Shown: one piece after another, positions 55,573 through 63,934 of the stretch
Numbering within the stretch: the stretch's first letter is position 1
Layout: every line of letters begins with the position of its first letter
Translations under genes and position numbers: made by a program
Assembly (NCBI RefSeq): GCF_014645195.1
Contig: NZ_BMLK01000017.1
Location: 42,630 to 106,629, forward strand
DNA: 64,000 nucleotides
Direction of reading: 5' to 3'
Source: Novosphingobium indicum
GTDB lineage: Bacteria > Pseudomonadota > Alphaproteobacteria > Sphingomonadales > Sphingomonadaceae
The notes under the pieces: model-generated
What the model was told of the DNA's origin: nothing
What the model saw: only the letters and a program-made list of their open reading frames with translations
The model's database searches: none

Positions 55573-57020
55573 TGTTGCAGGGAACCGGATCGGACGTGGG
55601 CAAGTCGGTGCTGGTCGCCGGGCTGTGCCGTGCCTTGTCCAACCGGGGGCTCAGCGTCCTGCCCTTCAAGCCGCAGAACATGTCGAACAATGCTGCTGTC
55701 ACCGACGATGGCGGGGAGATCGGACGCGCGCAGGCGCTGCAGGCGCTCGGCGCGCGGGCCGAACTGCACACCGACATGAACCCCGTGCTGCTGAAACCGC
55801 AGGCAGACCGGACCTCGCAGCTTATCGTGCATGGCAAAGTGCGCGGCATGCTAGGCTCCGCCAATTTTCGCGAGACGCGGCGCAGCTTGCTGAAAGAGGT
55901 TCTGGAAAGCTGGCAGCGGCTCTCGCGGCGAAGCGATCTGGTGATCGTCGAAGGGGCCGGATCGCCTGCCGAAATCAACTTGCGCGCGGGCGACATCGCC
56001 AACATGGGCTTTGCCCGCGCCGCCGATGTGCCGGTGGTGCTGGTGGGCGATATCGACCGCGGCGGCGTGATCGCCGCGCTGGCAGGCACCCGCACCGTGC
56101 TCGATCCGGAAGACGCGGCGATGATCCGGGGCTTTATCGTCAACAAGTTCCGTGGCGATCCCGCGCTGTTCGAGGATGGCTATTCCGCCATCGCCAAATT
56201 GACCGGCTGGCGCGGCTTCGGTGTCGTGCCCTGGCTGCCCGCCGTAGCCCGCCTGCCCAGCGAGGATTCCGTCGTGCTCGAACACGGGCTCTCTACACGG
56301 GATGGCCGGACGCTGGTGGCCTGCCCGATGCTGCCGCGCATTGCCAATTTCGACGATCTCGATCCGCTCAAGACGGAACGTGGCGTGCAGGTGGCGATGA
56401 TCCCGCCGGGCCAGCCGATCCCGGCGGAGGCGGCGCTGATCGTGCTGCCCGGATCGAAAGCGACCATCGCGGACACAACCTTCCTGCGCGAACAAGGCTG
56501 GGACATTGACATCCTCGCCCATCACCGGCGCGGCGGGGCGATCCTGGGGATCTGCGCGGGCTATCAGATGCTGGGCCGCACGATTGCCGATCCTTTGGGG
56601 ATGGAGGGTGTGCCGGGTGAAATCGCCGGGCTTGGCCTGCTCGATCACGAGACCATGCTCGGCCCGCAAAAGGCGCTGCGGCAGGTGCGCGGCACCGCGC
56701 TATCAGCCCGTTTCGAAGGCTATGAAATGCACATGGGCGAAACGCGCGGCGTTCCGACCAGCCGTCCGTTTGCCTTGCTTGACGACGGGCGGGCCGACGG
56801 AGCCATCTCAAGCGACGGGAAAGTAATGGGAACCTACTGCCATGGCCTGCTGGTCTCGGGAGGCTTGCGCCGCGCGCTCCTTGCCGACATCGGCGTGCAG
56901 AGCCATGGCCGCGATCACGGCGCGCTTGTCGACACCGCGCTCGACGACCTCGCCGCTGGGCTGGAAGAGCACCTCGATATCGACGCGCTTCTCACACTGG
57001 CCCAGGGAGCCTCCACTTGA
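55560..57020 (+). CDS. cobQ: Cobyric acid synthase
   Basis: A 486-aa amidotransferase that amidates the b, d, e and g side chains to give cobyric acid. The P-loop is GTGSDVGKS at 8-16, followed by PFKPQNMSNNAAVT. The glutaminase domain has GICAGYQMLG (nucleophile Cys) and MGTYCHGLLVSG. VVEGAGSPAEINLRAGDIANMGFA is typical of the family. It starts inside cbiB, and its TGA overlaps the cobU TTG. Confidence 0.96.
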   Translation: MAGLMLQGTGSDVGKSVLVAGLCRALSNRGLSVLPFKPQNMSNNAAVTDDGGEIGRAQALQALGARAELHTDMNPVLLKPQADRTSQLIVHGKVRGMLGSANFRETRRSLLKEVLESWQRLSRRSDLVIVEGAGSPAEINLRAGDIANMGFARAADVPVVLVGDIDRGGVIAALAGTRTVLDPEDAAMIRGFIVNKFRGDPALFEDGYSAIAKLTGWRGFGVVPWLPAVARLPSEDSVVLEHGLSTRDGRTLVACPMLPRIANFDDLDPLKTERGVQVAMIPPGQPIPAEAALIVLPGSKATIADTTFLREQGWDIDILAHHRRGGAILGICAGYQMLGRTIADPLGMEGVPGEIAGLGLLDHETMLGPQKALRQVRGTALSARFEGYEMHMGETRGVPTSRPFALLDDGRADGAISSDGKVMGTYCHGLLVSGGLRRALLADIGVQSHGRDHGALVDTALDDLAAGLEEHLDIDALLTLAQGAST

Positions 57021-57529
57021 GCGTTCTGTTCGTCATCGGCGGTGCGCGATCGGGCAAGAGCCATCATGCCCAGGCGCGCATGGAGGCACTGCCGGGGCGG
57101 CTCGCCTTCATTGCCACTGCGCAGCCCTACGACGCGGAAATGGAAGAACGCATCGCCCGCCATCAGGCCGATCGTGGACCGCGCTGGACAACGCTGGAAG
57201 CCCCAATCGACTTGCCGGATGCCATTGCGCACGCGTCACGATCCACCGATGGCGTGCTGGTCGATTGCCTGACGTTGTGGCTGTCGAACCTGTTGCTCGC
57301 CGAGCATGACCTGGATGCCTGTACCAAAGACCTGCAGGAAGCGGCACAAACATGCCCCGTTCCGCTAACGCTCGTAGCCAACGAGGTAGGGCTGGGCATT
57401 GTGCCCGAAAACGCGCTTGCCCGGAAATTCAGAGATGAAGCGGGACGGATGAACCAGCGCATCGCTGGAGTAGCGGACGAAGTCGTCCTTGTTGCTGCAG
57501 GACTGCCTCTGACCCTGAAGGGAAGCTAG
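57017..57529 (+). CDS. cobU: Adenosylcobinamide kinase / guanylyltransferase
   Basis: A 170-aa bifunctional enzyme that phosphorylates and guanylylates adenosylcobinamide. The P-loop is GGARSGKS at 8-15; H49 in IARHQADRGPRW is the expected GMP-linked His; LVDCLTLWLSNLL and LVANEVGLGIVPENALARKFRDEAGRMNQ follow. It starts at TTG 57017, overlapping the cobQ stop (TTGA). It is the last gene of the B12 unit. Confidence 0.95.
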   Translation: MSVLFVIGGARSGKSHHAQARMEALPGRLAFIATAQPYDAEMEERIARHQADRGPRWTTLEAPIDLPDAIAHASRSTDGVLVDCLTLWLSNLLLAEHDLDACTKDLQEAAQTCPVPLTLVANEVGLGIVPENALARKFRDEAGRMNQRIAGVADEVVLVAAGLPLTLKGS

Positions 57530-57654
57530 CCGGTACACATCTGCGGTGCCCGTTGCCGCGACGTCCTTGCAGACGCCGCCCCACCTTGAGCCCTTCAGAC
57601 TGGTCCGGCAGCCCGATTCAAGTCTGCCAAAAACCAAATTCTTTGAACATGAAT

Positions 57655-57681
57655 TGCTATTGCAACCTATTTGCATTAGCA
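57655..57681 (+). promoter_or_regulatory. Fur-like operator upstream of the siderophore receptor
   Basis: A 27-bp near-perfect palindrome has arms TGCTA-T-TGCAA and TTGCA-T-TAGCA around a 5-bp centre; only one symmetric pair fails to match. The TTGCAA-type half-sites and the AT-rich content fit iron-responsive (Fur) boxes of alphaproteobacteria. It lies 30 bp before the receptor start, so occupancy would block expression when iron is plentiful. Confidence 0.65.
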
Positions 57682-57710
57682 GGATTGCGAATCTTGCACA
57701 TGAGGGGGCT

Positions 57711-59900
57711 ATGCACACATCCACATCAGCCATCGGGATCGTCCTGGGGCTTCTCGCCACGCCGGCATTTGCTCAGCAACCGGCCGCACCCGGATCCGTC
57801 TCGGAAAAGGAAATCATCGTAACGGCCACGGGGCAGTCGACGGCATCTTCGACGACGAAGACGGATACGCCGATCATCGAATCCCCGCAGGCGATCTCGA
57901 TCATCAGCAGGGAAGAGATCGATCTGCGCGCATCGCCCACGATAGCCGATGCCCTGAGCTATACCGCGGGCGTTCAAGCCGAAGCCTTCGGCATCGACAG
58001 CCGCGTGGACGAGGTTTCGGTCCGTGGTTTCGGCGCCGGCGGGTTTTCCTCCAACAACAACTTTGTGGACGGCCTGCGCCTGCCCTCGGGCGGGCAATGG
58101 ACCCGTCCGGGCTTTGACACCTTCGCGCTGCAGCAGATCGAGGTTCTCAAGGGGCCCTCCGGCGCCCTCTATGGGCAGACGGCACCGGGCGGCGTCGTCA
58201 ACATCGTCAGCAAGCGACCGACCGATGTTTTCCGCGCGCAGTTCATGCTGCAAGGCATCGGGACGACCGATCTCGCTAACTGGAACTATCAGGCAGCGGC
58301 CGATGTATCGGGGCCCCTCAGCGGCACGCTTTCAGGACGCGTGGTCGGCCTTGCCCGCTATGGCGACACACAGGTGAACGAGGTCAAGAACGGCCGCCAG
58401 TACATCTCGCCGAGCCTGACCTGGAAGCCTGACGACAACACCACCTGGACTTTGCTGGGCCAGTATCAGCGCGATGAAGGCGGGGCGACCTTCCAGTTCC
58501 TACCGTCCACCGGATCGCTCTACGAGACCAACGGCGGCTATATCGAAATCGATGCCAATCTCGGCGAACCGGACTGGAACACGTTCGACCGCAACCAGTA
58601 TCTTGCCGCCAGCTTCTTCGAGCACCGCTTCGGTGACAGCGGCATCACCTTCCGCAACAACACCCGCTACACGCATCTGGACACGCTCTATCGCGTCGTC
58701 GTGCTGAACGGGAACACCGTGACGGACTGCAGCACCGTCTCGCTCGAGGGATGCATCGACGGCCAGACGATCCAGCGCCGCGCCGTGCAGGGCGACGGCG
58801 AAAGCGACGGCTGGGCAACCGACACCCAGCTTGAAGCAAGGTTCGAGACCGGCGGATTGAAGCATATCGTCCTGGGCGGTGTCGATTACTTCCATACCGA
58901 GTGGGAACACTACCGGGATCTGGTCAACTCGGCGATGGTCCTGCCCGTGCTGGACATCTTCGATCCGGTGTCGCGCGGAGCGGCCGGCTTCACCGGTAGC
59001 CTCAGCCCGCAGATCTACACCGCGACGGTCAGCCGGCAGACCGGCGTCTACCTCCAGGACCAGATGAGTTTCGGCAACCTGCGGGTAACCGTGGGCGGCC
59101 GCTACGACTGGGCGAAGGACGACACCCGCAACCTGATCTCCGACACCAATTTCATCACCAAGTCGGATGACTTTACCTGGCGGGCAGGCGCGGTCTATCT
59201 GTTCGGAAACGGTCTGGCCGCCTATGCCAGCTATGCCCAGTCGTTCCTGCCGGAGATCAGCGATCCTTCGAGCAACCTGTCGGGCGAACCCTTCGTTCCG
59301 ACGACGGGAGACCAGTACGAAGCGGGGCTGCGTTTCCAGTCCGGCAACAACATCTACCTGACGTTGGGCGCCTACCAGATCACGCAGCAGAATATGGTGA
59401 CGTCCGATCCCAACGGCACCTTATGCGGACGGCGCACCTGCAACGTCCAGCTCGATGAAGGCCGCGTGCGCGGCGTCGAGTTCGAAGGCAAGGCCACGCT
59501 CCCCTGGGGCACCGCCGTCATTGCGACGACAACCTATTCGGATTCCGAGAACCTCGAAAACGGCGATCCACTGACGCAGATGCCGGAATGGATGGCATCG
59601 CTGTTCGTGAACCATACGATACGGTCCGGCGCGCTGGAAGGCCTCGGTTTCGGCGGCGGCGCGCGCTACACGGGCAAGAGCTACGGCTTCAGCATCAGCG
59701 AGGAGGAAGGCTTTGCCAGGATCCCCGATTACGCGCTGTTCGACCTGTTCCTGCGCTACCGCTTTGAAAACGGCGTGACCGCATCGGTCAATGCCCGCAA
59801 CATCGCCAACGAGCGCTATGTCGCAACCTGCACGGCAAGTTCGGCCTGTTACTATGGCCAGGGGCGCAGCGTAACGGCGCGTCTGGACTTCCGCTGGTGA
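57711..59900 (+). CDS. TonB-dependent siderophore receptor
   Basis: A 729-aa outer-membrane receptor of the FhuA/ferrichrome-like class. The signal peptide ends LLATPAFAQQ. KEIIVTATGQS is the TonB-box region. The plug motifs are TPIIESPQAISIISREEI, VSVRGFG and QIEVLKGPSGALYGQTAPGGVVNIVSKRP. The C-terminus ends in RLDFRW. ATG 57711 (gaggggg upstream) gives a clean signal peptide; the open frame upstream to 57546 is not coding-like. It is followed, with a 4-nt overlap, by an esterase gene, which suggests a ferri-siderophore with ester bonds. Confidence 0.93.
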   Translation: MHTSTSAIGIVLGLLATPAFAQQPAAPGSVSEKEIIVTATGQSTASSTTKTDTPIIESPQAISIISREEIDLRASPTIADALSYTAGVQAEAFGIDSRVDEVSVRGFGAGGFSSNNNFVDGLRLPSGGQWTRPGFDTFALQQIEVLKGPSGALYGQTAPGGVVNIVSKRPTDVFRAQFMLQGIGTTDLANWNYQAAADVSGPLSGTLSGRVVGLARYGDTQVNEVKNGRQYISPSLTWKPDDNTTWTLLGQYQRDEGGATFQFLPSTGSLYETNGGYIEIDANLGEPDWNTFDRNQYLAASFFEHRFGDSGITFRNNTRYTHLDTLYRVVVLNGNTVTDCSTVSLEGCIDGQTIQRRAVQGDGESDGWATDTQLEARFETGGLKHIVLGGVDYFHTEWEHYRDLVNSAMVLPVLDIFDPVSRGAAGFTGSLSPQIYTATVSRQTGVYLQDQMSFGNLRVTVGGRYDWAKDDTRNLISDTNFITKSDDFTWRAGAVYLFGNGLAAYASYAQSFLPEISDPSSNLSGEPFVPTTGDQYEAGLRFQSGNNIYLTLGAYQITQQNMVTSDPNGTLCGRRTCNVQLDEGRVRGVEFEGKATLPWGTAVIATTTYSDSENLENGDPLTQMPEWMASLFVNHTIRSGALEGLGFGGGARYTGKSYGFSISEEEGFARIPDYALFDLFLRYRFENGVTASVNARNIANERYVATCTASSACYYGQGRSVTARLDFRW

Positions 59901-60736
59901 AGCCGGTCTTCGGCCTGGCGGCGGCTGCGGCCATGCTCCTGGCGGGGCCGCTTGGAGCAGAACCGTGGTCCTTGCCACGTTCCGATGTGCAGGTCGTGAC
60001 TGCACCGGACGGGCATGCCTATCGCCTGCTCGTCGCCTGGCCCGAGGGCAAGGCCCCCGCAGAAGGCTGGCCGGTATTGTGGATGCTCGACGGCGAGGAC
60101 AACTTCGCCATCGCCACGATGACCGCCCGACGGCTGGCACGGGCCGGGGCTCGTTCGGGTGTCGAACCGGGCGTGATCGTGGCCGTGGAGTCCGGCCCGC
60201 TGCCCCGGCGCGTGCTCGACTACACGCCACCTACGCCGGGCTATGCCATACCTGCTGGCTTTCCCGCCCAGGGCATGGAAACCGGCGGAGGAGACGCGTT
60301 TCTCGATCTCGTCGACACGCAGCTGCGCCCTCTGGTAAGCGCACGCCTGCCCGTCGATCCGTTTCGCCAGACGCTTGCCGGGCACAGTTTCGGCGGCCTG
60401 CTGGCGCTCCACGCCATGTTTGCGGGACGGCCTTATTCGCGGTTCGTTGCCGTAAGCCCTTCGCTCTGGTTCGGCGAAGACATGCTCAAGCGCCGAGAGC
60501 GCGATGCCGATAAGGACAGCGCTGCCTCGCTTCTGATCGTGACGTCCCCCGATGAAGCCGGGCCCAATGCCGGCACCGGCAGCGCCGCGGAAGCGCTGGT
60601 GGCGCGCTGGAAGCGCCGCGGCGATCCAGCGCGTTTCCTGTCGATGCCGGGGCACGGGCACGGCTCCACCATGCTCGCCGCGATGGCGGCCACCATTGTC
60701 GCCGCGTTCGGCACGGACAGTTCCGGAAAGGATTGA
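59897..60736 (+). CDS. Siderophore esterase-like alpha/beta hydrolase
   Basis: A 279-aa hydrolase with a signal peptide (FGLAAAAAMLLAGPLGAEP). LWMLDGEDNF, the nucleophile elbow LAGHSFGGLLALHAMF and the C-terminal HGHGSTML match the IroE/Fes-like (esterase D family) serine hydrolases. It starts at GTG overlapping the receptor stop (gtga). A periplasmic role cutting an ester siderophore is inferred from this context. Confidence 0.85.
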   Translation: MKPVFGLAAAAAMLLAGPLGAEPWSLPRSDVQVVTAPDGHAYRLLVAWPEGKAPAEGWPVLWMLDGEDNFAIATMTARRLARAGARSGVEPGVIVAVESGPLPRRVLDYTPPTPGYAIPAGFPAQGMETGGGDAFLDLVDTQLRPLVSARLPVDPFRQTLAGHSFGGLLALHAMFAGRPYSRFVAVSPSLWFGEDMLKRRERDADKDSAASLLIVTSPDEAGPNAGTGSAAEALVARWKRRGDPARFLSMPGHGHGSTMLAAMAATIVAAFGTDSSGKD

Positions 60737-60737
60737 A

Positions 60738-61010
60738 ATGTTGCTTGCCTGGACTGGTGTCCTGATGACGGCTGCCGGCGCCTTAGCGGTCTATCTCGCA
60801 ACGCCGCACCAGCAAATCACCGCTGAACCGCGCGCACCGCAAGTCTGGGGATGGGCAGGTGCGGGCGGGCTGGTGATCGGCCTCGTACTGTTGCTGAACT
60901 GGGCCGGGCCGGCGACGGCCGTGTTCATTGTCCTGACTGTCGCCATACTCGTCTGGTCCACGGTGCCGCTGGTCGCCGCTTGGATCCGTTATCGCGGCGA
61001 GAAAAACTGA
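60738..61010 (+). CDS. Small membrane protein, DUF3325-like
   Basis: A 90-aa protein with three hydrophobic segments (about 1-20, 38-55 and 60-82). It lies between a siderophore esterase and a PepSY protein, where many siderophore-uptake clusters carry a DUF3325-type protein; the sequence alone is too short for a firm match. It overlaps its downstream neighbour by 1 nt (TGATG). Confidence 0.7.
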   Translation: MLLAWTGVLMTAAGALAVYLATPHQQITAEPRAPQVWGWAGAGGLVIGLVLLLNWAGPATAVFIVLTVAILVWSTVPLVAAWIRYRGEKN

Positions 61011-61303
61011 TGTCCGCCAAACAACTCTCCAGCCGGGACTGGCTCGGCAAGGCGGCGGCGGGGCTGATCCTCGGGTTCGGCCTAGCGCTCGGCATCTCGG
61101 GCCTGCTGGCATGGGCGATCGGGGTGGGCGACACCTTTTTCTCTACACGCGGCCAGCTTACGATGTGGCTGATCGCACCGATCTGGTGCGCCGTTCTGAG
61201 CTTCTGCTTTCTCTTCCGCTCCGGCCTCAGAGCCTGGGCAATGCTGGGCCTGGCCACTGCGGTGGTCTGGGCGGCTCTTTTTGCAACAGGAACTCTCGCA
61301 TGA
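61010..61303 (+). CDS. Small membrane protein, DUF3649-like
   Basis: A 97-aa protein with three hydrophobic segments (ILGFGLALGISGLLAW, WLIAPIWCAVLSFCFLF, AMLGLATAVVWAALF). Size, position before a PepSY gene and the mid-helix WLIAPIW fit the iron-uptake-associated DUF3649 family. The stop overlaps the PepSY start (ATGA). The role is unknown, presumably in siderophore-iron handling at the inner membrane. Confidence 0.72.
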   Translation: MSAKQLSSRDWLGKAAAGLILGFGLALGISGLLAWAIGVGDTFFSTRGQLTMWLIAPIWCAVLSFCFLFRSGLRAWAMLGLATAVVWAALFATGTLA

Positions 61304-62886
61304 AGCTGCGAACCGACGTCGTGAAGATGTACAAGGACATTCACGGCTGGGTCGGGATCATCTCCGGCCTCGCGCTGTTCATCGCCTTTTTCGCAGGCGC
61401 CATCACGATGTTCGAGGAGCCTTTGCAGCGCTGGGCCTCTCCACCGAGCGAACTTGCACAGCCGGTGTCGTTGGAGCGCACCCCGCAGCTCGTACAAGCC
61501 GTCCTTGCCGCCCATCCGGAGGCTGCCAAAGGCTATACCGTCCATCTGGAAACGGGACCCGAACAACCGGCTCGCGTGAGCTGGGAAGTCGGTGGACGAG
61601 GGTCAGACGAACACGCCCCCCCCAAGACATTCTACGCCGCGCTCGCTCCCGACCGATCGCTGCAGGTCGTCGAGGAAGGTCCTTCTCCGGTCGCGCAGTT
61701 CGTCGACGTGTTGCATCAGCAAGTCGGCCTCATGCTCGATCACGAAATCGCCATGCCGATCATGGGAGCAGTCGCCCTGCTCTATGCGATCGCCCTCGTG
61801 TCGGGCGTGATTGTGCTGCTGCCGAGCCTCGTGAAGGATCTCTTTGCACTCCGGCTCGGCAAGAACGTCAAACGCATGTGGCTCGACGTGCACAACGTGC
61901 TGGGCCTGTTCAGCCTGCCGTTTCACGTAGTGATGGCACTGACCGCCGTCGTTTTCGCCTTTCACGACCAGTTCTATGACGCACAGGGAGCAACGTTCGC
62001 GCGCGCCGCATCCCGCCCGGTTGCCGCAGCGCCCCCCTCCCCCTCGATAGGTCCGGTCATCGAACCGGCAGCCGTTGTCGACAAGCTTGCCAGTGAACTG
62101 CCGGGCTTCACCCCCAGCGCCCTCGCCTATGGCAAGGGGCCGGGTGGAACCGCGACACTGCGGGTGATGGGAAGCGATCCGCGCTATGGTCTGCGCGGCC
62201 CCACCTACACGCTGGCCATGCTCGATCCGCATACCGGAGAGCTGACCGGCACCGACTACCTGGGCGGTCGGCAAGACGGCTGGGGAGCGGCCATCACCAG
62301 CTTCTTTGCGCTGCACTTCGGCAGTTTCGGCGGTACGGGCGTAAGATGGGCCTATTTCCTGCTGGGTTTGTCCGGCGCATTTCTGTTCTACACCGGCAAC
62401 CTGCTCTGGGTCGAAAGCCGCCGCAAACGGGAGCGCAAGGCCGGTGCCGTACAGCAATCACGGTCCACGCGCATCCTGGGCGCGCTGACCGTCGGCGTGC
62501 CGCTGGGGTGCGTGGCGGGTGTGGCCTTGACGATAGCCGCCGCGAAGCCACTCGGCTTTGCGGCTACACCGCTGATGCACAGTCTTATCTACCACGCCAC
62601 GTTCTTCAGTTTTGTCGCATGGGCCCTGTTTCGCGGCAGCGCACGCGGCGCAGCGGAGTTACTGCCGATCGCCGCCGCCGCCAATCTTGCCATTCCGATA
62701 TCAACCATCATGTCGGCATTGGCGCACCCCCCAAGAGTTGTTCTGGTCGACATCATTGCGGCGGCAGCTGCGCTGTCACTTATATTGGTTTGGCGATCCA
62801 CTTTGAGCCGAGGCCGCTGCGGGCCTGCAGACAGCGTATGGAGCACTGGCAGCGAGGCAGCCGCAAAGGAGCGGACTGTGCCCTGA
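61300..62886 (+). CDS. PepSY-associated transmembrane protein (iron-regulated type)
   Basis: A 528-aa inner-membrane protein of the PepSY_TM family. It begins VKMYKDIHGWVGIISGLALFIAFFAGAITMFEEPL; a central pair DVHNVLGLFSLPFHVVMALTAVVF and a later WAYFLLGLSGAFLFYTGNLLW are the other typical helices with conserved His. Four C-terminal hydrophobic helices follow. Members beside siderophore receptors are thought to reduce or release iron at the membrane. The last ~25 residues (RGRCGPADSVW then STGSEAAAKERTVP) look atypical, and the flank beyond looks mobile, so the native end may have been changed. Confidence 0.87.
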   Translation: MKLRTDVVKMYKDIHGWVGIISGLALFIAFFAGAITMFEEPLQRWASPPSELAQPVSLERTPQLVQAVLAAHPEAAKGYTVHLETGPEQPARVSWEVGGRGSDEHAPPKTFYAALAPDRSLQVVEEGPSPVAQFVDVLHQQVGLMLDHEIAMPIMGAVALLYAIALVSGVIVLLPSLVKDLFALRLGKNVKRMWLDVHNVLGLFSLPFHVVMALTAVVFAFHDQFYDAQGATFARAASRPVAAAPPSPSIGPVIEPAAVVDKLASELPGFTPSALAYGKGPGGTATLRVMGSDPRYGLRGPTYTLAMLDPHTGELTGTDYLGGRQDGWGAAITSFFALHFGSFGGTGVRWAYFLLGLSGAFLFYTGNLLWVESRRKRERKAGAVQQSRSTRILGALTVGVPLGCVAGVALTIAAAKPLGFAATPLMHSLIYHATFFSFVAWALFRGSARGAAELLPIAAAANLAIPISTIMSALAHPPRVVLVDIIAAAAALSLILVWRSTLSRGRCGPADSVWSTGSEAAAKERTVP

Positions 62887-63148
62887 CATGGCTTTGTTGC
62901 ACCATGAGCTGATGGTTGACAGCTGAGCTTTGAAGTTCGGCAATTATGCAACCCGCTGAGTGTCGGGCGTTCCGAGTACAGTGAAGCGAGGGCTCAGAAT
63001 CATTCCCACTCGATCACTGAAATTCTCATAACACATTGAATTATAATGAGCAAAATATTCCCCACCATCATCCACCGTCTTCAAAACCGTTGAAATGCCA
63101 TTTTCTTGATTTTATTCAGAAATTTTCGACCTTCTTGAGAAGGCGCCT
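62887..63148. other. AT-rich flank with possible IS remnant
   Basis: 262 bp without a gene. It starts with atggctttgttgcac, resembling the terminal repeats of IS5/IS6-type elements. From about 63000 to 63130 the DNA is much more AT-rich than the rest of the window (e.g. attgaattataatgagc). No second terminal repeat is visible. It is probably transferred DNA or decayed mobile DNA between the PepSY gene and the IS3 element. Confidence 0.45.
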
Positions 63149-63201
63149 TGAACCTCCGCGGGATTGCCGGAGGCCCTAACTCCTGAGAGGAAGGGTCTAC
63201 G

Positions 63202-63519
63202 ATGAGCAAGACGACGAACAAGTTTGCGCCAGAGGTTCGTGAGCGGGCAGTCCGCATGGTTCTGGACCCCGAGGGTGATTACCCATCCCGCTGGGCTGCG
63301 ATCACATCCATTGCGGCGAAGATTGGCTGTTCAGGGCATACGCTGCTGGAGTGGGTGAAGAAGGCAGAGGTGAACATCGGCAAGCGTGCTGGCCGAACTG
63401 GCCGACAAACTGAAGGCATTGGAGCGTGAGAACCGCGAGTTGCGGCGGCCAACGAGATTCTGCGCAAAGCGTCTGCATATTTTGCCCAGGCGGAGCTCGA
63501 CCGCCCATTCAAGCGATGA
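63202..63519 (+). pseudogene. IS3-family transposase OrfA, frameshifted
   Basis: It begins [20 protein letters not shown] and contains the helix-turn-helix region [20 protein letters not shown], the DNA-binding part of OrfA. The frame shifts at about 63385 and again at about 63447; between them [15 protein letters not shown] continues in another frame, and after the second [19 protein letters not shown] resumes the original frame up to the stop at 63517. Two compensating shifts leave an in-frame stop at 63427-63429. The stop overlaps the orfB start, as usual for this family. Confidence 0.8.
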
Positions 63520-63934
63520 CCGCATTTATTGATGAACATCGGGATGAGTATGGGGTCGAGCCGATCTGCCGGGTTCTGCCGATCGCCCCATCCACCTATC
63601 ATGAGCGTGTGGCGCAGCGCCGTGATCCGTCGCGCCTGTCACCGCGCGCCCAGCGCGATGAGGCCATGAAGCTTGAGGTTCGACGCGTGTTCGAGGCCAA
63701 CTTCAAGGTCTACGGCGTGCAAGGTGTGGCGGCAGATGCAGCGCGAGGGCTTCGATATTGCCCGCTGCACGGTGGAGCGCCTGATGCGCGACCTCGGCTT
63801 GCAGGGTGTGATCCGGGGCAAGCCGGTAAAGACCACGATGAGCGACAAGACGGCGCCATGCCCGCTCGATCAGGTCAACCGCCAATTCCACGCCCCGGCG
63901 CCGAACATGCTCTGGGTTTCCGACTTCACCTATG
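63516..63934 (+). pseudogene. IS3-family transposase OrfB, frameshifted and truncated
   Basis: It starts [28 protein letters not shown], the classical OrfB HTH_21 region. At about 63719 the frame is lost (about two bases missing) and KVWRQMQREGFDIARCTVERL continues in another frame. The integrase (DDE) domain begins with NMLWVSDFTY, whose Asp is the first catalytic residue, and then breaks off at 63934. Confidence 0.8.

Larger units (their letters stand above)
63149..63934 (+). mobile_element. IS3-family insertion sequence, incomplete
   Basis: The left end is probably at 63149 (tgaacctccgcggg, matching the usual inverted repeat style of this group). OrfA starts at 63202 and orfB at 63516. 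The orfB frame is lost after the sequence coding DFTY at about 63934, where expected IS sequence stops. The right end is not in the window. The element carries at least three frameshifts and is not functional as it stands. Confidence 0.75.
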
